DNA of 64,000 nucleotides from NCBI GenBank assembly GCA_033762255.1, contig JANRLT010000014.1, positions 100,926 through 164,925 of the forward strand, read 5' to 3'. Numbering within the stretch: position 1 is the stretch's first letter; every line of letters begins with the position of its first letter. Origin of the DNA: Pirellulales bacterium (lineage in GTDB: Bacteria > Planctomycetota > Planctomycetia > Pirellulales > JALHPA01). Below, piece by piece: positions 1 to 8,531 of this stretch. The translations under genes were made by a program, and so were the position numbers. The notes under the pieces were generated by a model. That model was not told the origin of the DNA and ran no database searches. It saw nothing but the letters and a program-made list of their open reading frames with translations.

Positions 1-1045
1 TGCTGGCCTCGGCGGCTAAAATGGTCCCGTCCAAAATGCCCTGGTCTTCCGGGCGGACATCGGCCGCTTTGGGATAAAACCGCAGTCCGGCATTTGGCAG
101 GCGGATGGCGGGATCGCGAACCTCGATTTGAAAAGAGAGATTGGCCGTCATGCCGGGCAAGAGTTTGAGTTGTTCGTTGGCGGCGGCCACCACCACCGTG
201 TAGGTCACGACACCCTGGTTGGTGGTGGGGCTTTTGCGAATTTGTTCGATTCGCCCTTCGAACAGATCATCAGGATACGAATCCACCGTGAATTGAACCA
301 GCTCATTGGCTTCTTCCGCCGCGCGAATCAGCCCGATATCCGCTTCATCGACGGCGGCATAGATGTGGATTTTTTTCTTTAAGTCCGGAGCCACCACAAA
401 CAGCGTGTCCGACTGAAAAGAGGCCACCACGGTTTGGCCTTCTTCCACCTTACGGTCGATGATGACGCCGCTGACCGGCGCGGTGATTTCGGTATAGGCC
501 AGATTTTGCCGCGAGATGGTCAGCGCCGCCTCCGCTTGTTGAATGCCGGCTTTGGCCAGTTCGACCTGCGCCTCGAGCGCGGCGCGGTCGGCGGTAAACT
601 GGTCCAGCTCTTGATCGCTGATAAAAGTTTTCTTCGCCGCGCGCAGATTTTTGGCCCGCTGTTCGTTATTGCGGGCATTGGTTAATTGCGCGGTCACCCG
701 CTGCAGATCGGCTTTGTTATTGGCCAGAATCGCCTCGTCCCGCGCGACCCCCGCCTTGAACAAGCGTTGATCGATGAGGGCCAGCACATCCCCTTCCTTG
801 ACTTCGCTATTAAAGTCCACGAACACTTTTTCGACCGGGGCCGAGACAAACGCGCCAACCTGGACGCTTTTGACCGGTTGGACTGTCCCGCTGGAATTCA
901 CCACCTGCACGATACGGCCTTTATCCAGCTTTCCCAGACGAAAGCGTTTTGTCAGATCGGGAGTGCCCCAGGTGTAATACATGGCCCCCGCGGTCCCACC
1001 CAATAACACGATCGCCACGCCGACCCAAAGAATGTTGCGCCACAT
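1..1045 (-). CDS. HlyD/MacA-type efflux periplasmic adaptor (3' end outside window)
   Basis: This is a membrane-fusion adaptor that links an inner-membrane ABC or RND pump to the outer envelope. The start is the ATG at 1043-1045, which gives a single N-terminal membrane anchor (about residues 4-23, NILWVGVAIVLLGG). A first half-lipoyl/barrel segment follows (SGTVQPVKSVQVGAFVS), then a long alpha-helical hairpin at about residues 95-175, and the second half-lipoyl segment (AYTEITAPVSGVIIDRKVEEG). The reading frame is still open at base 1, so the end of the beta-barrel domain is missing. The ABC ATPase at 1155-1907 lies just upstream on the same strand, so the pair looks like a MacAB-type exporter whose permease is probably beyond the window edge. 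The substrate cannot be told from the sequence. Confidence 0.9.
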   Translation of the reverse strand, partial: MWRNILWVGVAIVLLGGTAGAMYYTWGTPDLTKRFRLGKLDKGRIVQVVNSSGTVQPVKSVQVGAFVSAPVEKVFVDFNSEVKEGDVLALIDQRLFKAGVARDEAILANNKADLQRVTAQLTNARNNEQRAKNLRAAKKTFISDQELDQFTADRAALEAQVELAKAGIQQAEAALTISRQNLAYTEITAPVSGVIIDRKVEEGQTVVASFQSDTLFVVAPDLKKKIHIYAAVDEADIGLIRAAEEANELVQFTVDSYPDDLFEGRIEQIRKSPTTNQGVVTYTVVVAAANEQLKLLPGMTANLSFQIEVRDPAIRLPNAGLRFYPKAADVRPEDQGILDGTILAAEAS

Positions 1046-1154
1046 GATGTTCAATTGCCGTCCAAAGTAGGCCCTGGTCCGCCGATCCGCCGCTGGTGGT
1101 AAAAGCTCTATTTTAGCATATATTGCCCAAATCCCAAGTTAATCCAAAGCTGGG

Positions 1155-1907
1155 TCAATCCGGGGTGGGGGCCAGTTCTTCGGCTGGTTGCTCGCCATGC
1201 AGCATTTCGATGGCCCGCTGAAAATCCGGCGTGTCGGCCACTATGTGCCCATCGCGCAGGACCACGGCCCGTTTGGCGTTTTTAGCCACGACCTGGTCGT
1301 GCGTCACCAGGATAATCGTGATCCCGTCCCGTTCGTTTAACTCGCGAAAGAGATCCATCACTTCGCGGCTGGTGCGGGTGTCCAGATTGCCCGTCGGTTC
1401 ATCCGCCATCAAAATCGACGGGCGATTGACCAACGCCCGGGCGATCGCCACGCGCTGTTGCTGGCCCCCGGACAGTTGGCCCGGATGATGGTCCAGGCGA
1501 TTCCCCAGACCCACTTTTTCCAGCATTTCGACCGCCCGCTCGGAGCGCTCGCGGCTGGAAATTTGCCGCGAGTACAGCAGCGGCAATTCCACGTTTTCCT
1601 GGGCGCTGGTCCGGGCCAGCAGATTAAAATTTTGAAACACAAATCCAATCTTTAGATTGCGCAGCCGTGCCCGTTGATCGCGGTTCATGCTGACAACCTC
1701 CAACCCGTCCAACAGATAACTGCCGCTCGTGGGCCGGTCCAGGCAACCCAGCGTGTTCATCAAGGTCGACTTGCCGGAGCCGGACGGACCCAGGAGCGCC
1801 ACATAATCCCCCGCCTCGATCCGCATGGTCACCCCGCGCAGGGCCGCGACCTCCACGGATTCCAGGTGGTAGATTTTACGGACATCCGTAAGTTGGATAA
1901 GGGCCAT
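1155..1907 (-). CDS. ABC transporter ATP-binding protein, MacB/LolD type
   Basis: This 250-residue nucleotide-binding subunit powers an export-type ABC transporter at the cytoplasmic face of the inner membrane. Walker A is GPSGSGKST at about residues 39-47, the Q-loop is FQNFN near 92, the signature is LSGGQQQR near 144, Walker B is ILMADEPTG near 166, and the H-loop THD is near 202. The start is the ATG at 1905-1907 (MALIQLTDVRK); the frame extends further upstream, but that extension does not resemble the family. The HlyD-like adaptor follows about 110 bases downstream on the same strand and is likely cotranscribed. The MacB/LolD subfamily is indicated by overall sequence, with high similarity expected in the region after Walker A. 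No permease is in the window. Confidence 0.92.
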   Translation of the reverse strand: MALIQLTDVRKIYHLESVEVAALRGVTMRIEAGDYVALLGPSGSGKSTLMNTLGCLDRPTSGSYLLDGLEVVSMNRDQRARLRNLKIGFVFQNFNLLARTSAQENVELPLLYSRQISSRERSERAVEMLEKVGLGNRLDHHPGQLSGGQQQRVAIARALVNRPSILMADEPTGNLDTRTSREVMDLFRELNERDGITIILVTHDQVVAKNAKRAVVLRDGHIVADTPDFQRAIEMLHGEQPAEELAPTPD

Positions 1908-1981
1908 AAGCAAGCGAACACGGGCGGCAGGCGGGATCCACGCGGCTATCTTGATTACCAGGATGCAAAATAACAACCAAG

Positions 1982-3076
1982 TTAGCGCGGATTTTTGTCA
2001 GGAGCGGACATTTTTGCGGGATCCACCACCACATGGCGGACTTTTTTTCGTTTCCAGGTATAGCTGATATGCACGCGGCCATCGCTAGTTTGAATGATCG
2101 CCGGATAGCTAAATTCCCCTCCCGGTTCATTTTCTAGCATCCCGACTTCGGTCCAGGTTTGGCCATCCCCGCTGATCGCCAAATTCAGGGGAGAACGGTC
2201 CCCCCAGCCATTTTCCTTTGGTTGAGGCGTAACACGATTATACACCAGCAAATGGCGACCTTCCGCCAGCGTGACGGCGTCGATGCCGGAATTGGGGTTG
2301 GGCAGGGACGTGGCAGCCAGTTCACTCCAGGTTTTTCCCCCATCCGCCGACCAGGTTTCCACGATTTTACTGATTCTACTTCGGCAAAGGGCCTGGAGTT
2401 TCAATTGGCCGTGGCTCAAGATCGTGGGTTGGATAACCCCCGTCTTTTGCGGGTTGGGGACTGGCTCTTGCAGTTGCCAGTGCCATTTTCCATCTTTCCA
2501 GGTTCCTTTTTCAAAATGGATTCGCCACCCTTGGTCCTCGGTGCTGGTGGGGCACAGCAAGGTGCCGTCGGCCAATTCCACCGGTTTATTCTTGATCGGT
2601 CCATAAATGCCCTGGGGCAACCGCTGGGGCTGGCTCCAGGTTTGACCGTTATCGTCGGATGTCAGCAACATGCCCCACCAAGTGTCGGGATCGGGCCCGA
2701 CTTTGTAAAATAGCAGCAAGGGGCCTTGGCTGGGCTGAAATAACACTGGATTCCAGCAAGGATAGCGAACTGCGGCGGATTCAACTCCGTTGGCCACTTC
2801 CACCGGTTTGCTCCAGCCAGTTTCCGTCTTACGAGCTACCCAAATGCCGACATCGGGATTTTTTTCTTTGGTGCCGCCAAACCAGGCCGCCACCAACGTG
2901 CCATCCTTGCATTGGACCAAGGTGCTGGCGTGACATTCAGGAAAAGGAGCTTGTTCGTAAATAAACTCCCGCGAAATCAATCCGGGAAAGCTTGGTTCCT
3001 GGGCGAGAGTACCCCGTGCTGAAAAAAACATAAACAGAACCAAGCAGAGAGCAGTGCTAAAGCGAAACTTGGGCAT
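1982..3076 (-). CDS. Secreted sialidase-like (BNR/Asp-box) protein
   Basis: This 364-residue exported protein has the sialidase beta-propeller fold. An N-terminal signal peptide is clear (hydrophobic FSTALCLVLFMFFSARG, cleavage near ALA-type TLAQ). Three Asp-box motifs are visible: SDDNGQTW near residue 139, SADGGKTW near 243, and SGDGQTW near 305. Proteins of this type are common in planctomycetes that degrade complex glycans, and act on exported or periplasmic sugars; the true substrate may not be sialic acid. It ends about 75 bases before the ABC ATPase start on the same strand, so readthrough into the exporter is possible. Start is the ATG at 3074-3076. Function as an exo-glycosidase is inferred from the fold, since I did not locate the full catalytic arginine triad and Tyr/Glu pair. 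Confidence 0.82.
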   Translation of the reverse strand: MPKFRFSTALCLVLFMFFSARGTLAQEPSFPGLISREFIYEQAPFPECHASTLVQCKDGTLVAAWFGGTKEKNPDVGIWVARKTETGWSKPVEVANGVESAAVRYPCWNPVLFQPSQGPLLLFYKVGPDPDTWWGMLLTSDDNGQTWSQPQRLPQGIYGPIKNKPVELADGTLLCPTSTEDQGWRIHFEKGTWKDGKWHWQLQEPVPNPQKTGVIQPTILSHGQLKLQALCRSRISKIVETWSADGGKTWSELAATSLPNPNSGIDAVTLAEGRHLLVYNRVTPQPKENGWGDRSPLNLAISGDGQTWTEVGMLENEPGGEFSYPAIIQTSDGRVHISYTWKRKKVRHVVVDPAKMSAPDKNPR

Positions 3077-3240
3077 GCCGAATTCCCCTGATTAATACCG
3101 GTTGACTCGTATCTATTGCGCTTAACATAGCATATTTGACGCTGCATACGCTACTAACCGTGAATAGCTAGTGCCTTGTATGCTCTTTTTTTACAAACGA
3201 CTGTAATGCAGAAAAATCGTAAAAAAAGGCGCGTTTTGGT

Positions 3241-3399
3241 GAAGAAATTTGGGAACACTGATCCTCGCTAATCGACACTAATCCAGAATGCTATTTTAAC
3301 CGCGATCTAACTAAGCGATCCGCTTAGCTTGGAAATACCGTCTGGATTAGCGAAGATCAGCGCGGATTAGTGGTTCAGTTGTTTTTCCAGTTAAACCCA
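3241..3399. repeat. Dispersed nested-palindrome repeat, copy A
   Basis: This intergenic block between the sialidase and the leucine-rich lipoprotein matches 39413-39572 almost end to end. It contains nested inverted repeats: CTAATCCAGA near 3279 pairs with TCTGGATTAG near 3341, and flanking GATC-CTCGCTAAT pairs with ATTAGCGAAGATC. The rest of the 486-base gap (3077-3562) holds AT-rich sequence in which I see no gene. Confidence 0.75.
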
Positions 3400-3562
3400 A
3401 CGTGGTAAGAAATTTCAAACCTCACGAAATCACTTTGCTGCCTATTGAGCTTCAAAATACAGCCATAGCTACTGTTTGTTTTGGTACAGCGAATACCACG
3501 ACGTCCTGATCCACGCCCAATTGCCAAAGACGATTGCACCGCGTCTGACTCCCGACTCGTGC

Positions 3563-4288
3563 CTACCAATCGGGATGCAAATCCGGCCGTTCATGTTGCA
3601 GTTGGATTTGGTATTCCTCGCGGAGGGGATTGCCGGCAAGGTAAAGCGATTCCAGTCGCGGCAGCTTTGCCAGTTCTAGCAATCCCACCCCGGTGATCCG
3701 CGCCCGGGTTAAAATCAAAAATCGCAAATTCCCGCATTTGGCCAAAGCCGCCAGCCCCGCGTCCTCCACGTCACTCATTCTCCAACAGAGCAATTCCAAC
3801 CGGGGGTGCTCCGAGACAATCTGCAAGGCGCTATTTCCAGCCTGACAACTGGCCAGATTCAGTTGCGTTAACTCTGGCCAACATAATCCCGAGGATGATC
3901 GCAGTTTGGCAAAGTCGGCGTCGGTCAGGTTTGTTTCGCCCAAGCGCAGGATTTGCAACTGGGTAATCGACAAGAGTTTTTCCCAGGCGTCACTGTCACA
4001 GGCCGCGCGGGGTAGTTCGATTACCTTCAGTTCCGGCAGAGCACTTAACTGGGCCACCTGCGCGTTGGAAAGGGGCTGATCAAAGAATATGTGCGTATGG
4101 CCCGCGGCCCGGGTGGATTCCAGCAATTTGGACCAATCGGCAGCCGTCGCAGCCGGGTCCACGGTTGTAGTAGCAGGTGCGGATGGCGGGGAGGCCGCGG
4201 GGTGTTCTTGGCAACCAAGGAGCAAAGCGCAAATCAATCCCCCGATTCCTCCACGACAAATCCCTTGATTTACAACAAAACGTGGCAT
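3563..4288 (-). CDS. Leucine-rich-repeat lipoprotein
   Basis: This 241-residue protein carries a lipoprotein signal ending in the lipobox LLLGC (Cys near residue 26), followed by a Pro/Ala/Thr-rich linker (about 30-50). The remainder is built from irregular leucine-rich repeats of the bacterial type: LKVIELPRAACDSDAW, LQILRLGETNLTDADF, LTQLNLASCQAGNSAL, LRFLILTRARITGVGL and LESLYLAGNPL. Such repeats usually make a curved protein-binding surface. It is probably anchored in a membrane facing the periplasm. A second, larger leucine-rich protein lies at 8532-10001, but the two are not adjacent. No enzymatic domain is visible, and its partner is unknown. Start is the ATG at 4286-4288. Confidence 0.75.
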   Translation of the reverse strand: MPRFVVNQGICRGGIGGLICALLLGCQEHPAASPPSAPATTTVDPAATAADWSKLLESTRAAGHTHIFFDQPLSNAQVAQLSALPELKVIELPRAACDSDAWEKLLSITQLQILRLGETNLTDADFAKLRSSSGLCWPELTQLNLASCQAGNSALQIVSEHPRLELLCWRMSDVEDAGLAALAKCGNLRFLILTRARITGVGLLELAKLPRLESLYLAGNPLREEYQIQLQHERPDLHPDW

Positions 4289-4520
4289 GCGTGGAACGGG
4301 TTAAAACCGGGCGGAGGTCTGGTCCTGGGCAATAGGGTCAAAATTCATTATATTTTAACAGGTTACTCCAGCGAAATCCCCCGTTATAAGGGATTTGATC
4401 CGGCTGGTTCACCTAGCGGATAATTCGCCTAGCGCTCCCTTTGTCGTTCCCGCCATTATCGCACAAGGGGCTACCCAGCGCTCTTTCCCACCGCCCCCAC
4501 AGTCCTTTTTGCTGGTTAGC

Positions 4521-5636
4521 ATGAACTTTATACCCGCGACAAAGCTATCGGACCGCTCGTATGTGGGATTGGTATTGTCGCAATTTCTGGCGGCATTTAA
4601 TGATCAGGCGATTCATATCGTGGCGATCTTTTTTGCCAGTGATTTGCTGCATGGGTATGTGCATCTGCCGGGCTTTGACCAAAAAACGATCGTGTCGATT
4701 GTAACGGCCTGCTTTATCGCGCCGTTCTTTTTGTTTTCTCCCTTGGCCGGTATTTTGGCGGACAAGTACAGCAAGCAAAGAACGATCGTGTTTTGGAAAA
4801 TCGCGGAGGTCTTTATCACGGGGCTGGCCCTGGTCGGTTTTTTGCTGCCCCATACGGTCGGCTGGGGTTGGGCCGACTCCAAAACCATCGCCACGATCAG
4901 CGCATTTTTGGTCATTGCGGCGGTCTTTTTGATGGGGACGCATAGCGCGTTTTTTGTGCCGGCAAAATACGGCATCATGCCCGAAATCTTGCACACGAGC
5001 GTGCTCTCGCGCGGGAATGGCATTCTCGAGGGGACCAGCTTTGTCTCCAATATTTTAGGAACCTCGTTTGGAGGTTACCTGTACTTTTTTTTAAAGAACC
5101 GCGCCGACCCGCTGGCCGGGGGAGAATGGGTGATCGGACTGACGTTGTTTGCCCTGGCCTGGCTGGGAATGGCGTTTGCGTATTTGGTCGCCCCCATCCC
5201 CGCGGCTTCCCCCGATCGCCAGTTTACCCTTAATCCGCTGGTTCCCTTAGCCAAAAATTTTGGCGAATTGCGCCGCTCAAAACCCTTGGTGCTGGCGGTG
5301 GTCGGAATCGCCTTCTTTACATTTATGACACTTTTTGTGCGGCAGACGCTGCTCTTTCAGGGGGAATCCGCCAAGGAACTGCACGAAGCCCGCGCCCATC
5401 TGGCGGAAATGACTCCCCCCGCATCTTCCTCAAATAATCCCGTCCCTCCCGCCGGTGCGACGCCAGACGCCCCCGCCCAGACCTCCACGACGTTATTGCC
5501 CACTCCGCTCGTGCCTCCTTCCGCGCAGCCCTCGCAGCAGCTCGATGAACTCTGGATTGCCACGCTGGTCGCGCTGGTTGGCTTTGGCGTGGGGGGGGGT
5601 GTGCCCTGGCTGGCAGGTTGTCTGGTTCGCGGGTAG
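4521..5636 (+). CDS. MFS transporter of LplT/Aas type, N-terminal part (frameshifted gene)
   Basis: This is the first part of a major facilitator superfamily protein related to the lysophospholipid transporter half of Aas-like fusions. The ATG at 4521 opens with MNFIPATKLSDRSYVGLVLSQ, and the loop between helices 2 and 3 has GILADKYSKQRTIVFWKI, the MFS signature region. About eight membrane helices are visible, with a Pro/Thr-rich insert near codons 310-365. The reading frame then meets a run of nine G at 5591-5599 and ends shortly afterwards at 5636. The natural continuation (CALAGRLSGSRVELG) is in the next frame, so this and the 5618-6718 reading frame are one gene of about 732 residues with a one-base length error. 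It may be a true mutation, phase variation, slippage, or a sequencing error. Confidence 0.75.
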   Translation: MNFIPATKLSDRSYVGLVLSQFLAAFNDQAIHIVAIFFASDLLHGYVHLPGFDQKTIVSIVTACFIAPFFLFSPLAGILADKYSKQRTIVFWKIAEVFITGLALVGFLLPHTVGWGWADSKTIATISAFLVIAAVFLMGTHSAFFVPAKYGIMPEILHTSVLSRGNGILEGTSFVSNILGTSFGGYLYFFLKNRADPLAGGEWVIGLTLFALAWLGMAFAYLVAPIPAASPDRQFTLNPLVPLAKNFGELRRSKPLVLAVVGIAFFTFMTLFVRQTLLFQGESAKELHEARAHLAEMTPPASSSNNPVPPAGATPDAPAQTSTTLLPTPLVPPSAQPSQQLDELWIATLVALVGFGVGGGVPWLAGCLVRG

Positions 5637-6718
5637 AGCTGGGCCTGGTGTTGTTTGGCACGCTGGCCCTGGCCCTCATGACCGCTTGCCTGGCGGTGGT
5701 GGCGGCTCCCCCCATCGCCCCGAGTGGATCGAGCGGCCTCTGGCAGACGCTGCTTCAAATGGCCCAATCCCAGGCCCCGACGATCATCTGTTTGGTGATT
5801 ATTGGCCTGGTATCGGGTCTATATATCGTGCCTTTGTACACACTTTTGCAGCACCGGGCCCCCAAGGATAGCAAGGGAAACATGGTGGCCACCAGCAATT
5901 TCTTAAACGTGACCGGCGGCTTGATCGCCGTGGCCAGCTTTTATTGTGTGACCTTGTTGCTGCAATCTTGGACGGGCAATTCGTTGACCGCGGGAGCGGT
6001 GGAAGAATCCCACGACCCCGCGGTCTGGCGAGCTTTTGTCACACAACTGGAGGCCCAGCAATCCATCCCGCAGCGGTTGTTTCTGACCGCGAGCGGTTTT
6101 ACGTTATTGATGTTCGCCCTGATGTCTTGGATGCGGCCCGACTTTTTATCCCGGACGCTGTCGTATTTGCTGATGCCGCTTCGCCGTCGGTTAGAGGTAG
6201 ACCACGCCGATTTTGTCCCCTCCTATGGACCGCTCTTGGTGGTGAGTAACGCCTCCAGTCTGACGGAATGGCTTTGCATCGTCTCGGCCATCGATCGCAA
6301 GCTCTGTTTTATGTGGCAACCTACCGCCGCCGATCAGGGGATGCTGGCAACCTTGGTCCAAGCCACGGGAATTGGACGGGCATTGCCCGCAACCAGCGAC
6401 GATCTGCCGCAATTTCTGGAAAAATCGCTGGTCCTTGCTGATGAGCGCGAGTTGCTATGGGGTGTGACAGCACCCGGCGAGGCGGGCACACATTCCCCGG
6501 CGTCCGACTGGTCGCGGATTCTTTCCACCTTGCAAGATTCCCTGGTAAAAAATCAGTTGGCCGATCGCTGGCGCATCTTGCCCGTGCTGGCTCGCAATTT
6601 TTCCCCGGCCCCTGACCGTCAATCGACGATCCCCGCCATCAGTGTGGGGCACCCGCTACCAGTGACCGCCACGGCGAGCGAAATTGCCGCTGTGCTGGGG
6701 CAATTGGCCACTCATTGA
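5618..6718 (+). CDS. MFS transporter C-terminal part with degenerate PlsC-like domain (frameshifted gene)
   Basis: This reading frame carries the last membrane helices of the transporter begun at 4521, then a cytoplasmic tail of about 190 residues. The first residue shown is an internal TTG codon, not a real start; the frame is already coherent from base 5600. The tail aligns by position with the acyltransferase half of Aas-like proteins, but the catalytic HX4D motif is not there: the equivalent stretch reads VVSNASSLTEWL, with Ala for the His and Glu for the Asp. It therefore probably does not transfer acyl groups. A role in moving or remodelling phospholipids at the inner membrane is inferred from the family. 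Stop is TGA at 6716-6718; about 200 bases without a gene follow. Confidence 0.7.
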   Translation: MSGSRVELGLVLFGTLALALMTACLAVVAAPPIAPSGSSGLWQTLLQMAQSQAPTIICLVIIGLVSGLYIVPLYTLLQHRAPKDSKGNMVATSNFLNVTGGLIAVASFYCVTLLLQSWTGNSLTAGAVEESHDPAVWRAFVTQLEAQQSIPQRLFLTASGFTLLMFALMSWMRPDFLSRTLSYLLMPLRRRLEVDHADFVPSYGPLLVVSNASSLTEWLCIVSAIDRKLCFMWQPTAADQGMLATLVQATGIGRALPATSDDLPQFLEKSLVLADERELLWGVTAPGEAGTHSPASDWSRILSTLQDSLVKNQLADRWRILPVLARNFSPAPDRQSTIPAISVGHPLPVTATASEIAAVLGQLATH

Positions 6719-6920
6719 AAGAATACGCTCGATGCGGTAGGTTAAAGTTTGACTAGGAAGAGCTGCCACATGCAAGTTCCAATGGCGGAAGTGCTTTGCT
6801 GGCAGTAACTTAGGTTAACGGGGTGGCTTTGACGGCCGCCTCGCGCTTCTGGCTGTCGATTTTTTTGTCCGCTTTTGCCACGCCCCGCGCAATATCGTTT
6901 ATTGGGGCAGGAGATTTGCC

Positions 6921-7775
6921 ATGTCCGCCAATTATGTCCACCCCGAGGTTCTGGTTAGCACCCAATGGGTGGCCGACCACCTGCATGATCCCGCCGTGAG
7001 GATTGTGGAGAGTAGCGAGGATGTGCTGCTCTATACCCAGGGGCATATCGCCGGCGCGGTGATGATCGACTGGCAGTTGGACCTGCAGGATGCCATCGTG
7101 CGGGATTACATCGATAAAACCGCGTTTGAAAAACTCTGCTCCAGCAAGGGAATTTCCAACGACACCAACGTGGTCTTTTACGGGGATAAAAATAACTGGT
7201 GGGCCTGCTACGCTTTTTGGGTTTTTAAATTGTATGGCCACAAAAATTGCGTCTTGATGGATGGCGGACGCAAAAAATGGGAACTGGACCAGCGCCCCTG
7301 GACCAAAGAGCCCGAGCCAACCTATCCAGCGACCAGGTATCGGGCGAGCGACCCCGACCCGCGAATTCGGGCGTTTCGGGACGAAGTGTTGGCCCATTGC
7401 CGCGCGCGGCGGCCCCTTATTGACGTCCGTTCGACGGGGGAATACACGGGCGAGTTGCAGCACATGCCCGAATATCCGCAAGAAGGCTCGTTGCGGACGG
7501 GACATATTCCCGGCGCGGTAAGCATTCCCTGGCCCAAGAATGTGCGCGAGGACGGGACGTTTAAACCGGCGGAGGAGTTGGCGGCGATTTACCAAGGCTA
7601 TAATAAGGATGAGCACACGATCGCCTATTGCCGCATTGGCGAGCGTTCCAGCCTGACCTGGTTTGTGCTGACGTATTTACTGGGCTTTCAAAGTGTCAAA
7701 AATTATGACGGCTCCTGGACCGAATGGGGAAACATCGTCGGTGTGCCGATCGTAAAGGGGAATGAGCCGGGGTGA
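6921..7775 (+). CDS. Sulfurtransferase (tandem rhodanese domains, SseA/TST type)
   Basis: This 284-residue enzyme moves sulfane sulfur from thiosulfate or 3-mercaptopyruvate to a thiophilic acceptor in the cytoplasm. Two rhodanese domains are visible: an inactive N-terminal one (residues about 8-130, with [10 protein letters not shown] and [11 protein letters not shown]) and a catalytic C-terminal one (about 155-280, with [12 protein letters not shown] and the active-site loop CRIGERSS, Cys near 236). The loop CRxGxR fits thiosulfate-type rhodaneses. The start ATG at 6921 has a good ribosome-binding site, CAGGAG at 6908-6913. SufE follows 169 bases downstream on the same strand, which suggests the two form a sulfur relay for Fe-S assembly or related thiolation. 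The substrate is not proved. Confidence 0.92.
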   Translation: MSANYVHPEVLVSTQWVADHLHDPAVRIVESSEDVLLYTQGHIAGAVMIDWQLDLQDAIVRDYIDKTAFEKLCSSKGISNDTNVVFYGDKNNWWACYAFWVFKLYGHKNCVLMDGGRKKWELDQRPWTKEPEPTYPATRYRASDPDPRIRAFRDEVLAHCRARRPLIDVRSTGEYTGELQHMPEYPQEGSLRTGHIPGAVSIPWPKNVREDGTFKPAEELAAIYQGYNKDEHTIAYCRIGERSSLTWFVLTYLLGFQSVKNYDGSWTEWGNIVGVPIVKGNEPG

Positions 7776-7860
7776 ATTCAATTAAGAATTATGAATGAAG
7801 AATGAATTATTGTTATGCGGGGTGTGTAACAGAAAAATCCGTATTACTGATTCACAAATT

Positions 7861-7886
7861 TGAAATTTCAAATTGAGATTTGCAAT
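7861..7886. repeat. AT-rich dispersed repeat (gaaatttcaaat family)
   Basis: This short AT-rich motif, TGAAATTTCAAATTGAGATT, sits between the rhodanese and SufE genes. Related copies are at 44148-44186, 49440-49466, 52659-52685 and 54492-54515, always intergenic. It is a self-complementary core (GAAATTTC) with a direct-repeat tail. Confidence 0.6.
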
Positions 7887-7944
7887 TAAATCTCCGTGGG
7901 CCTCGCATCTCTCCAAATATACTCCGTGCTAAATTACCGTTTTC

Positions 7945-8436
7945 ATGACTCTGGAATACATCATCAACGAGTTCGCCGACCTGGAGCCACGCGAGCGGCT
8001 GGAACTGCTCTTGGAATACTCCGAGGGTTTGCCTCCCCTGCCGTCAGAATATGAGGCCCAGCGCCTGGCGGGGGAGCACCGCGTGCACGAATGCCAAACC
8101 CCGGTCTTTCTGTGGGTAAATGTTCATCAGGAAACCACGGGGGTTGAAACACCGGATTCAGCGTCTAAAGATTCGCCGCCCGCCCAGGCCCAGGTTGAAA
8201 TTCACGCCTGGGTCGCTCCCGAAGCCCCCACGGTCAAAGGTTTTGTGGCGATCCTGCGGGAGGCGTTTCATGGTCAAGCGGTGGAAACGGTCCTGGCCGC
8301 CCCGCTGGATTTGTTACAGCGGCTGGGCCTGGCGCAGGCCCTGGGCATGATGCGCACGCGGGGATTATCGGCGATCTTGCACTACATCCGCCGACAAGTG
8401 GAGCGAGGCGGGAGCATCGATGGCTCATATACCTAA
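7945..8436 (+). CDS. sufE: SufE family cysteine-desulfurase sulfur acceptor
   Basis: SufE accepts persulfide sulfur from a cysteine desulfurase and passes it on to the SufBCD scaffold during Fe-S cluster assembly. The protein has 163 residues, a normal length. The N-terminal helix pair (IINEFADLEPRERLELLLEYSEGLP) is typical, and the conserved acceptor cysteine is in HRVHECQTPVFL (Cys near residue 52). A family-typical C-terminal segment is also present (DLLQRLGLAQALGMMRTRGL). A stretch near residues 65-85 is an unusual Gln/Glu/Pro-rich insert. The gene follows the rhodanese, which hints that the rhodanese feeds or drains this sulfur pool. Start ATG at 7945. No suf cluster is in the window. 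Confidence 0.93.
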   Translation: MTLEYIINEFADLEPRERLELLLEYSEGLPPLPSEYEAQRLAGEHRVHECQTPVFLWVNVHQETTGVETPDSASKDSPPAQAQVEIHAWVAPEAPTVKGFVAILREAFHGQAVETVLAAPLDLLQRLGLAQALGMMRTRGLSAILHYIRRQVERGGSIDGSYT

Positions 8437-8531
8437 AAGTAAATTTTCTGATGAAATCAATTTATGCTGCGGATGAGCGGACCTAGCCGTGGAGGCCGGC
8501 GCTTCGTTAAATAATATTGAGATAGGCCGAC

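Noticed and set aside
6810..7616. A 268-codon minus frame opposite the rhodanese
   Set aside because: It overlaps the rhodanese coding sequence on the opposite strand and shows no domain; a shadow frame.
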